This document shows, piece after piece, positions 35,103 to 42,767 of a DNA stretch of 64,000 bases. Every line of letters starts with the position of its first letter. Positions within the stretch are counted from its first letter, which is position 1. The notes under the pieces were generated by a model. That model saw only the letters and a list, made by a program, of their open reading frames with translations, had not been told where the DNA came from and searched no databases. Made by a program: the position numbers and the translations under genes. Source of the DNA: Paenibacillus kyungheensis (lineage in GTDB: Bacteria > Bacillota > Bacilli > Paenibacillales > Paenibacillaceae); NCBI RefSeq assembly GCF_028606985.1, contig NZ_CP117416.1:2890001-2954000 (forward strand), written 5' to 3'.

Positions 35103-36584
35103 TTACTGTCCTCCTGTAGCTAACGTCATAATATTTTCTTGCGTAGCTTCTTGACTGGATAATTCTCCGCTAATCTTACCTTCATGGACAACTACAATAC
35201 GGTCACTCATTCCAAGTACTTCTGGCAATTCAGAGGACACCATAATAATCGCTACACCACGATCGGTAAGTTCATTCATCAATTGATAAATTTCACGCTT
35301 CGCTCCTACATCTACCCCGCGTGTCGGTTCGTCCAAAATCAATACGCTTGGGCCAATACCAATCCATTTCGCAATTACGACTTTTTGCTGGTTACCACCG
35401 GAAAGGCTACGTGCAGGTGTCTCCGCAGATTGAGTTTTTACTTGCAATCGTTTGATTAATGTATCTACAAATTCAGCTTCTTTTTTACTAGAAATAAACC
35501 CTTTCGAAGAGAAACTAAATAAGTTAGGTAGCGCCATATTTTCACGAATTGAAAAATCAAGTACTAATCCTTCGTCTTTACGATCTTCGGTAATAAAACC
35601 TATACCATGCTTCACTGCATCATCAGGTCTGCGAATATTTACTTTTTTACCACGTATCCAGATTTCTCCGCTATCGAGCGTGTCTAGTCCAAACAACGTA
35701 CGCATAATCTCTGTGCGTCCCGAACCCATCAATCCGGAGAAACCTACAATTTCTCCTGCATGAACCGTAAAGCTTACATTCTGGAATTGACCTTTTTTGC
35801 TGGCATTTTTCACTTCCAAAATTACTTCACCAGGCTGTGGGGTACGGGCAGGATAACGTTCTGTCAATTCACGACCTACCATTTTTTTGACTACTTCATC
35901 GAAATGAGTATGTGGAATTTCTTTGGTATCGACTGTTTTGCCATCACGCATAATTGTAATTCGATCACAAATCGCAAATATTTCTTCCATTCTGTGCGAA
36001 ATGTATACAATCGACACACCTTCTTTTTTGAGCGCCATAATCACTTCAAATAATTTTTGAATTTCACGCTCGGTTAGTGCGGCAGTTGGTTCATCCATAA
36101 CGATTACTTTCGCATCTGTCATTAAAGCTTTGGCGATCTCGATCATTTGCTGTTGTCCAACAGAACAATCTCCTGCTTCACCTTGCAAAGGCAAATCGAC
36201 TGCTAATTTACGGAATTGCTCTTTTGCTAGCGTTTTCATTTGTTTGGTATTGAGTAAACCCCATTTGGATGTCATCTCTTTACCGATAAATAGATTTTCA
36301 AGTACGGTCATATCACGCCAGATATTAAGCTCTTGATGGATAAAAGCGATCCCTTTTTGTTCAGCCACTTTGGGATTATCAAAATAGGTCTCTTGTCCAT
36401 CTATTACAATTGTGCCTTGATCGCGCTCATGCAGACCAATCAAAATATTCATTAATGTTGACTTGCCAGCTCCATTTTCACCCATCAGTGCATGAACTTC
36501 GCCTGCGCGGAGATCAAAATCGACTCCGCTCAAGACTTGGTTTGTACCGAAGGATTTGTAAATACCATTCATTTGAATCTGCAT
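35103..36584 (-). CDS. rbsA: ribose ABC transporter ATP-binding protein
   Basis: The 493-residue ATPase has two fused nucleotide-binding domains, as in all sugar CUT2 importers. Domain 1 has Walker [10 protein letters not shown], a degenerate signature (CSVGQQQ) and Walker [13 protein letters not shown]. Domain 2 has a degenerate Walker A (GLMGSGRTE), the signature LSGGNQQK and Walker [12 protein letters not shown]. The ATG at 36584 has AAAGGAGG eight bases upstream. Confidence 0.96.
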   Translation of the reverse strand: MQIQMNGIYKSFGTNQVLSGVDFDLRAGEVHALMGENGAGKSTLMNILIGLHERDQGTIVIDGQETYFDNPKVAEQKGIAFIHQELNIWRDMTVLENLFIGKEMTSKWGLLNTKQMKTLAKEQFRKLAVDLPLQGEAGDCSVGQQQMIEIAKALMTDAKVIVMDEPTAALTEREIQKLFEVIMALKKEGVSIVYISHRMEEIFAICDRITIMRDGKTVDTKEIPHTHFDEVVKKMVGRELTERYPARTPQPGEVILEVKNASKKGQFQNVSFTVHAGEIVGFSGLMGSGRTEIMRTLFGLDTLDSGEIWIRGKKVNIRRPDDAVKHGIGFITEDRKDEGLVLDFSIRENMALPNLFSFSSKGFISSKKEAEFVDTLIKRLQVKTQSAETPARSLSGGNQQKVVIAKWIGIGPSVLILDEPTRGVDVGAKREIYQLMNELTDRGVAIIMVSSELPEVLGMSDRIVVVHEGKISGELSSQEATQENIMTLATGGQ

Positions 36585-36642
36585 AGACAATGCCTCCTTT
36601 AAATCTGTTGTGCTATTTATGCGTCCTACTCATGCTGTTCTT

Positions 36643-37053
36643 TTACTGCTGTGTTGCTCCAAAATGAACACCTGCATGCAAAATGCAATTAGCATAGGGT
36701 CTGGATTCACCTGTACGAATAATTACTTTGGCTTTTTGACAGTAATGCTTGAATTCTTCATGGCTACATCTGGATAATGGGATACTTGCGAACTTATCTT
36801 GCATATATAAAAATGTATCTTCATTCTGCTGTACCATCTCTTCTGCGATTGTAATCTGTTCGATCTCCATATCTTCCGAGATCACATGAACGACATCGCG
36901 GAAGCTTGGTACTCCATACGTAAGAGCAAGATCAATTTTAGGCACTCCATCCGGTACAGGTAATCCTATATCAGCAATCACAATATAATCGGTATGTCCA
37001 AGATCAGCCAATACTTTAGCAATATGGCTATTCAAAATTCCACTTTTCTTCAT
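36643..37053 (-). CDS. rbsD: D-ribose pyranase
   Basis: The 136-residue RbsD interconverts beta-pyranose and beta-furanose forms of ribose so that RbsK can phosphorylate it. The conserved N-terminus (GILNSHIAKVLADLGHTD, catalytic His20 region), DIGLPVPDG and the C-terminal TGE...PYANCILHAGV are present. Its ATG shares one base with the rbsK stop codon, so expression is coupled to the kinase. Confidence 0.95.
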   Translation of the reverse strand: MKKSGILNSHIAKVLADLGHTDYIVIADIGLPVPDGVPKIDLALTYGVPSFRDVVHVISEDMEIEQITIAEEMVQQNEDTFLYMQDKFASIPLSRCSHEEFKHYCQKAKVIIRTGESRPYANCILHAGVHFGATQQ

Positions 37054-37958
37054 TACAATTGTTCCTCTACTTCCTGACGTGTAGGCATTCCGCCTTGTGC
37101 ACCAAATTTAGTGACTGAAAGAGAAGCTGCGCGATTGCCAAAACGTAGTGCATCTTGCAAAGACTGACCTTCTGCTAATGCCACCCCAAAAGCCGCATTA
37201 AACGTATCTCCTGCACCTGTTGTATCTACAGCGTCTACTTTGTACGTCGGCACAACTACTTCTTGTTGCCCATCATAATAACGAACACCTTTACTACCTT
37301 CGGTTACGAACAAACGGTTAGGATGTTGACGTAATGCTTCTTCTAATGTGAGCCCTTCAAACACGACACCTGCTTCATGTTCATTCGGTGTAATATAAGA
37401 AAGATTGTTGATCACAGTCTCATTCACATGACGAGCCGGTGCTGGATTTAACAATAAAGGCACATTAGCATCAGCGCATATTTGACTAACATAGGTTACC
37501 GTTTGTTCTGGAATTTCTTGCTGAATCATCACAATATCGGAAGCTTTAATCACATCAATCGCTTGAGCTACATATGCTGGAGTCACATGATCATTAGCTG
37601 CTTTGACGACAATAATACTATTATCTCCTTCAGCCAAAATAATATGTGCTGTACCGCTCTCCATATCTGTAACCGGTTCCACATAGTCTACATTTACATC
37701 ATTATCTTTGAAGTTTTGTAAAATCGTTGTTCCCAAATGATCATCACCCACACGACCGATCATAGTCACTTCTGCTCCTAATCGTGCGGCGGCTACAGCT
37801 TGATTAGCTCCTTTTCCACCGGGAACCGTTTTGAAACTTTCTCCAAGAACGGTTTCTCCTGCACCCGGGCGCTTCTCAGAAGTAACTACTAAATCCATCG
37901 AACAACTACCAATAACACAAATTTTAGCTTTAGAAGAATGATGCTGAGATTGAGACAT
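37053..37958 (-). CDS. rbsK: ribokinase
   Basis: The 301-residue PfkB-family kinase makes ribose 5-phosphate. The first PfkB signature (GGKGANQAVAAARLG, about residues 48-62) and the second with the catalytic base (DTTGAGDTFNAAFG, about 238-251) are intact. AAAGGTGG precedes the ATG. It follows rbsR after a 111-bp gap and is fused by overlap to rbsD. Confidence 0.96.
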   Translation of the reverse strand: MSQSQHHSSKAKICVIGSCSMDLVVTSEKRPGAGETVLGESFKTVPGGKGANQAVAAARLGAEVTMIGRVGDDHLGTTILQNFKDNDVNVDYVEPVTDMESGTAHIILAEGDNSIIVVKAANDHVTPAYVAQAIDVIKASDIVMIQQEIPEQTVTYVSQICADANVPLLLNPAPARHVNETVINNLSYITPNEHEAGVVFEGLTLEEALRQHPNRLFVTEGSKGVRYYDGQQEVVVPTYKVDAVDTTGAGDTFNAAFGVALAEGQSLQDALRFGNRAASLSVTKFGAQGGMPTRQEVEEQL

Positions 37959-38069
37959 ATTAAATTTCCACCTTTCTACTTCTTTTTATTGGGCAATCAA
38001 GACATGCTATTTTATATTTAGTATCAATTAACTGTACTTAACAATGATATCTTATACAAAAATAATAGA

Positions 38070-39047
38070 TTACAGCTTACGTGTTGTCTCGCGTTCTATA
38101 AATTGAACAGGCATCTGAATTGTCCGTTGTTCTCCTGCTGTGCCTTCAATCAATTGAATTAATAAATCTGCCGCCGCTCTGCCCATATCATAGGCTGGTT
38201 GACGAATTGTAGATAATGCTGGTGATAACAGACTACTTAAAGGAATATCATCAAATCCGATAATCTGCACATCTTGTGGTACTTTTTTGCCCAGACGATA
38301 GGCTTCTTGTATTACTGCTGTCGCTACAATATCGTTGCTTGCAATCACACCATCTGTATCAGGATATTGTTCAAACAGCTCTTTTGCCCAGCGATCTGCA
38401 TTGGTAAATGAAAAAGATGAAGTCTGTGTCGTATGATAATCGATCCCCATATCTTGTAACACTTCTATCGCTCCTTGAAAACGATCTTGCGCAGGACGAA
38501 TATGAATAGGTCCTTGCATCACTGTAATATGATGGCTTCCACGCTGAATCATTTGCTGGGCTGCAAGTCGTCCACCTTCTCGACCATCTGCATACACAGC
38601 AGGACGATCACTGGATATACGATCCAAAAAGACGACCGGAATTTTGAGTGAGCGATATGAAGCTGTACCTGGATCATTGGTAGATGAGATCACACCGACA
38701 ACATTGTTTTGGACAAAAGTCTGTATGTAATCTTGCTCTTTCTTCTGACTTTCGTCACTATTGCCAAAAATTAAGCGGAATCCACTTTCCTGCATCCGAT
38801 CTTCTACCCCACGAGCTAATTGAGGAAAGTAAGGGTTCGTAATATCAGGTAGCAACAGACCAATTAATCTGGATTTACGTTTATATAAAGAACGTGCTAC
38901 TTCATTAGGTGTATAGTTCAATTGTTGAACAGATTCTTCTACTTTACGCCGCGTATCTTCATGCACATAACCTGTTTCATTAATCACTCGTGAAACAGTA
39001 GCAACAGATACACCTGCATGGCGTGCTACATCTTTTATCGTTGTCAT
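38070..39047 (-). CDS. rbsR: LacI-family ribose operon repressor
   Basis: The 325-residue repressor has a LacI helix-turn-helix (TIKDVARHAGVSVATVSRVIN, residues 3-23), hinge helix (NEVARSLYKRKS) and a periplasmic-binding-like ribose-sensing domain. It is the first gene of the ribose locus. AGGTGA precedes the ATG. A perfect CG-centred palindrome at 39066-39079, overlapping the predicted transcription start, indicates autoregulation. Confidence 0.95.
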   Translation of the reverse strand: MTTIKDVARHAGVSVATVSRVINETGYVHEDTRRKVEESVQQLNYTPNEVARSLYKRKSRLIGLLLPDITNPYFPQLARGVEDRMQESGFRLIFGNSDESQKKEQDYIQTFVQNNVVGVISSTNDPGTASYRSLKIPVVFLDRISSDRPAVYADGREGGRLAAQQMIQRGSHHITVMQGPIHIRPAQDRFQGAIEVLQDMGIDYHTTQTSSFSFTNADRWAKELFEQYPDTDGVIASNDIVATAVIQEAYRLGKKVPQDVQIIGFDDIPLSSLLSPALSTIRQPAYDMGRAAADLLIQLIEGTAGEQRTIQMPVQFIERETTRKL

Positions 39048-39065
39048 TTTCTTTTCACCTCGATG

Positions 39066-39113
39066 TGTAACCGGTTACAGGTATAAATTATCATATGTTT
39101 TTCATTTTGACAA
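39066..39113 (-). promoter_or_regulatory. rbs promoter and RbsR operator
   Basis: The minus strand has TTGTCA (39108-39113), 17 bp and TAATTT (39085-39090). The perfect 14-bp palindrome TGTAACCGGTTACA (39066-39079) sits at the predicted start site, as expected for LacI-type repression. Confidence 0.7.
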
Positions 39114-39227
39114 CTATTATTTTAGATTTTATATGTTGATGGGGATAATGAAGTCACCTCTTCCTTTTTACATCTTGGATTTAGATACCTTAGAAGTATG
39201 GATGATATGTGTAGTAGCAAAGTATAT

Positions 39228-39271
39228 TTTTTGTTTTATTATTATGAATTTTTCATATGATGAAATTTAGT
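39228..39271. repeat. dispersed intergenic repeat, copy 1
   Basis: A stretch of about 44 bp that recurs near 59803-59846 with about five differences; 22 bases (39235-39256) are identical. It contains the dyad ATGAA-N3-TTCAT. Confidence 0.6.
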
Positions 39272-39314
39272 AAAATAGAGTTGATAAAGGCTATATTGTA
39301 CCGACCGTATCGCA

Positions 39315-39352
39315 CAAAAAAGCTACCTTCTATAATTTCTAAGAAGATAGCT
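39315..39352 (-). terminator. terminator after the aldo/keto reductase
   Basis: AGCTACCTTCT (39321-39331) and AGAAGATAGCT (39342-39352) pair with one mismatch; the minus-strand tail is TTTTTTGTG. Confidence 0.8.
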
Positions 39353-39401
39353 CCTATTTATGATGAAAATAGATGTGTTTATTATATCAATCGAATCTAT
39401 A

Positions 39402-40298
39402 TTACGTTTGTCCTACCCATTCTGGTTCCGCAATTTCTTGCCAGCGACTGCGTATTGCTTCGAAATGTTCTTTGGATAGTGCTCCTTCTTTTAATAAAGC
39501 AGCATTTTCGGTCCAACGACTTGGCTTTGTTGTTCCAACAATCGCTGTATCTATTCCTTCAATACTCAATGTAAAACGTAGTGCACGCTCGATACTTTTT
39601 TGTACTTCTTCATCTTGCAAAAATCCATAATTCAGATCACGCAATCGATTCCAATATACAAACGGATATTCTTGCGCACCGACCGTTTCAAATGTCCATG
39701 CAGCATTAGCAATAGGACGCTTGGCAACAATACCCATTCCTTGCTTGCGTGCTTCTGGAATAGTAAGAGCGATCGCTTCTTGGTCAGCAATATTGACAGA
39801 TGTTTCAAGACTATCAAATACGCCTGTATTGATAGCATACAGTGCATTAGTATGATCACCACTATAACCGATATAGCGCGTTTTGCCTGCTTGTTTGGCA
39901 CGTTGTAGCACTTCAATCACTTCTCCACGACGAAGTACTTCTTCAGAGCAACTATGTAAATGAATGACATCTACATAATCTGTTTTGAGTCGCTTCAGAC
40001 TGCGATCAATACTTTGCTCTAACATTACAGGGTCCCAGTCTGGTGCATCAAAATCTGCGGCATGACCACATTTAGTAAATAAATAATAATCATCCCGACG
40101 ATGAGACAGTGTATTTCCAATTAGTTCTTCACTTTTTCCATAACATTCAGCAGTATCAATTACATTTAAGCCAGCATCTAATGCGCTATTCAGTAATTGT
40201 TTAACATCACTTTCGCTGACTCCACTGCCTATTTCAGAACCACCAAATCCCAGTACACTGACTTCCATATCTGTTTTACCATATTTACGCTTCTCCAT
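39402..40298 (-). CDS. aldo/keto reductase
   Basis: The 298-residue NADP-dependent oxidoreductase has an AKR (beta/alpha)8 barrel. The catalytic tetrad is visible: Asp and Tyr in VIDTAECYG, Lys in LFTKCGH and His in DVIHLHS. The C-terminal nucleotide loop around VGTTKPSRWTENAALL is also typical. It resembles the general-stress AKR families whose substrates are broad. The ATG at 40298 follows GGGAGG at good spacing. Confidence 0.92.
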   Translation of the reverse strand: MEKRKYGKTDMEVSVLGFGGSEIGSGVSESDVKQLLNSALDAGLNVIDTAECYGKSEELIGNTLSHRRDDYYLFTKCGHAADFDAPDWDPVMLEQSIDRSLKRLKTDYVDVIHLHSCSEEVLRRGEVIEVLQRAKQAGKTRYIGYSGDHTNALYAINTGVFDSLETSVNIADQEAIALTIPEARKQGMGIVAKRPIANAAWTFETVGAQEYPFVYWNRLRDLNYGFLQDEEVQKSIERALRFTLSIEGIDTAIVGTTKPSRWTENAALLKEGALSKEHFEAIRSRWQEIAEPEWVGQT

Positions 40299-40359
40299 GA
40301 TTGTAGCCTCCCTGGTCATCTTGATTCGCTAATTTATTACCCTTCAGCTGTAAGCGTAA

Positions 40360-41022
40360 TCACTTTATTGGAAAATATTGATTTGGATGATCCCAAGGAG
40401 GTTGATCCCAGACTACTTTTCGTGCAAATACAGTGTGATCTATTCTAGTTTCAGTATAAAACGTAGATTGTGGAGGTTGTATATTATCTGTATTCAATTG
40501 ATTCGGTATAATAGCTGCATCAAATGACCAGTAATTACTTTGAATTTGCTTACTGATCAGTGCTTCCCAAGGTTGTCCATCTGTCGCTTCGTCCGTAAAG
40601 TATATAGCGGTCTCACTAAAATGTTTATGAAAAAGACATATAACGTCCCAAATTAACGGTTGCCATTCTTTTTTTAAATGAGCATTTATATAATCATCTA
40701 TAATATGATCACTCTCAAAAAATAAAGCAAGTTCAACGACATTCTTTTGAAGCTCTGTAAAAATATACGGTGTTAATCCTATCAAAGCAGGTCGGATGCT
40801 TACCAATATATTATTTTTTAAAAGAGAAGTACGTTCTGCATTACAACCTGTATACATAAAAAAATTATCAGATAGCTCCCATTCAATCGTACCAAAATAC
40901 GTTTGTAGATAACTATGTTCAAATCCATATTCAGATAAACATCGTATAAAACGATCTCTGACCTCTTTAAAGTCTGTTTCAGCACATTCTATATACAGTT
41001 GAACTTGAGAGTATTCAGGCAT
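40360..41022 (-). CDS. hypothetical protein
   Basis: I do not recognise this 220-residue soluble protein. It has no signal peptide or membrane helix and is rich in aromatic residues (repeated WD, FF and Tyr). The C-terminus is Pro/Trp-rich (WDQPPWDHPNQYF). It begins 6 bp after the stop of the preceding hypothetical gene and probably shares its transcript. Similar aromatic-rich orphan pairs in Bacillota are often immunity or SMI1-like proteins, but no diagnostic motif is present here. Confidence 0.65.
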   Translation of the reverse strand: MPEYSQVQLYIECAETDFKEVRDRFIRCLSEYGFEHSYLQTYFGTIEWELSDNFFMYTGCNAERTSLLKNNILVSIRPALIGLTPYIFTELQKNVVELALFFESDHIIDDYINAHLKKEWQPLIWDVICLFHKHFSETAIYFTDEATDGQPWEALISKQIQSNYWSFDAAIIPNQLNTDNIQPPQSTFYTETRIDHTVFARKVVWDQPPWDHPNQYFPIK

Positions 41023-41028
41023 AATTGT

Positions 41029-41670
41029 TCATAACTCCAGATCAAATTCATCATCTTCTAAACGTTCTGGACTGATCCAGCTCATTTTTTGAAGATTCAG
41101 TATCTCTTTAAATTGATCCACCAAATCGTGCATAAAATCTAACTGATCTAGATGCTTTTGAGTCATAATCTGCTTTAATTGCTCAATCTGTTCTGGACTC
41201 ACTTCAAATAGAGTAAATTGCTCTACATGACAATTTTGAAATAGCTGTTGGAGTTGTTCTTGATATGCCGGGTTCTGATGTAATTCAGTCAGCAATTGTG
41301 AACGAACTCCTTCAAAATCAGGATTAGTATATAACAGCTCTACCGGATCTTCTTTAGGGTAACGATCCAGTGCCATTTGATGCAAAGATATTTCTTCTAA
41401 TTCGTAATTATAATCAAAGTGAGCTTTTGATATGCCGTTCGATATAATTTCATAACTCCAGCCATGATCTTCTGCATGATCAAAATGGAGCACAGGTACC
41501 GTATTGGAAATCTGATAAATAGAGTCAGGAACTTTTTTCTTAAAACTGGTATCTTTCATAAAAAACAAAGTCCAATGTTCATTAAGATGACCTGTAAAAA
41601 GAGGATTAAAATCTTCCAATAACTCACTATGTTTGCGCTGAATCAAATGTCCAATCGTATATTCACTCAT
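41029..41670 (-). CDS. hypothetical acidic protein
   Basis: I do not recognise this 213-residue, strongly acidic soluble protein. The middle is Glu/Gln-rich and predicted helical (about residues 115-195), ending in an acidic tail (DDEFDLEL). AAGGAGTT precedes the ATG. It forms a likely two-gene operon with the 220-residue hypothetical that follows after 6 bp. Function unknown. Confidence 0.65.
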   Translation of the reverse strand: MSEYTIGHLIQRKHSELLEDFNPLFTGHLNEHWTLFFMKDTSFKKKVPDSIYQISNTVPVLHFDHAEDHGWSYEIISNGISKAHFDYNYELEEISLHQMALDRYPKEDPVELLYTNPDFEGVRSQLLTELHQNPAYQEQLQQLFQNCHVEQFTLFEVSPEQIEQLKQIMTQKHLDQLDFMHDLVDQFKEILNLQKMSWISPERLEDDEFDLEL

Positions 41671-41700
41671 TAGGCAACTCCTTATTGTATTAGAACTTTT

Positions 41701-42315
41701 TTATGGAAGCTGTAACATGGCTTTGATCATGGCTAGGTATTCACGCAACATATTTTGAGGCAATAAATACCCTAGTGATGGGCTTGCTATACCATGCACT
41801 TTGAAGCCAAGTGTAGAAGCAATCATTTCTGCACGATACAGATGATAATTGCTCGTTACGATCATAATCGAAGGTTGATGGATACCTCGTGCTTGCAAAA
41901 TATCTTGAGAAAACTTCAAATTTTCAAAAGTGCTGGTCGAACGATTTTCTTGAATAATACGAGTCTGATCAATGCCTTGACGAACCAGATAGCGACTCAT
42001 TGCTTCCGCTTCTGTAATATCTTCCCCCGGGCCTTGACCACCGGATACGATAACAGACATATGAGGGTGTTGCTTCAGATAAATAATCCCTGTATCGACT
42101 CGCTGTTGCAAAATAATCGATAACTGTGAACCTTTCAGCCCTGAACCCAAAATAATTATATAATCTACATGAGAAGCTTGCGTATCATTGATTTTAAAAC
42201 CAGATATGATCATAGATTCAATAATTGCAAATGAAAGCACAACTACAAAAATTACTGTAACGATCATTCTTTTGAATATGTCGTGACTGCCTATTTTTCT
42301 CAAACGTGTTAACAT
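41701..42315 (-). CDS. YdcF/SanA-family (DUF218) membrane-anchored protein
   Basis: This 204-residue protein has one N-terminal membrane helix (about residues 18-40) followed by a DUF218 Rossmann-like domain. Signatures are YIIILGSGLKG, VIVSGGQGPGEDITEAEAM, NRSTSTFENLKFS and VTSNYHLYRAEMIA. The family includes E. coli SanA, ElyC and YdcF, linked to envelope polysaccharide metabolism. The ATG at 42315 has AAGGAG eight bases upstream. Confidence 0.92.
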   Translation of the reverse strand: MLTRLRKIGSHDIFKRMIVTVIFVVVLSFAIIESMIISGFKINDTQASHVDYIIILGSGLKGSQLSIILQQRVDTGIIYLKQHPHMSVIVSGGQGPGEDITEAEAMSRYLVRQGIDQTRIIQENRSTSTFENLKFSQDILQARGIHQPSIMIVTSNYHLYRAEMIASTLGFKVHGIASPSLGYLLPQNMLREYLAMIKAMLQLP

Positions 42316-42380
42316 GATTGTTCTCCTTATGTACAAGCGAATTGCTATTGAACCGATGATCTACTCTATTTTTTAGTTTT

Positions 42381-42620
42381 TTAAATTCCTACTGCAAAAG
42401 CAATCAAAATAAGTATGGCTGTTACCCAATACATATAGGCTAAAGATTTTCGTTGTTCTTTAAAAAGAGATATCCCTGCAGAAATCATCATTAATCCAAG
42501 AAACAAATAAGTATAGCCAGTATATTTTTTTGTGACAAATTCCCAAATAGAAAGACCAATAACTAATACTACCAAAACAATAGTAATGATTTTAAAAGAT
42601 AATTTATTACGTAACATCAT
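42381..42620 (-). CDS. small membrane protein, DUF3953-like
   Basis: The 79-residue protein has three hydrophobic segments with a central YLFLGLMMISAGISLFKEQRK stretch that recalls the DUF3953 (YczI-like) family. AAAGGAGGG precedes two consecutive ATG codons; either could be used. Function unknown. It lies directly upstream of the YdcF-like gene with a 65-bp gap and may be co-transcribed. Confidence 0.75.
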   Translation of the reverse strand: MMLRNKLSFKIITIVLVVLVIGLSIWEFVTKKYTGYTYLFLGLMMISAGISLFKEQRKSLAYMYWVTAILILIAFAVGI

Positions 42621-42703
42621 ATCCCTCCTTTCTTTTTTAAAATTATAACATCATTACAGATGGTTGCGAAATGTATGCTAAATGTACAGCACATCAAAAC
42701 CAT

Positions 42704-42743
42704 CAAAAAGACTCCACTGCTACTTGAGCAACAGTGAAGTCTT
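42704..42743 (-). terminator. terminator after the transglutaminase-core gene
   Basis: A 12-bp stem with one G-U pair (42708-42719 and 42732-42743) with a TTTTTGATGG tail on the minus strand. Confidence 0.8.
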
Positions 42744-42767
42744 TGACAAAGCAATTCTTGTAATTGT

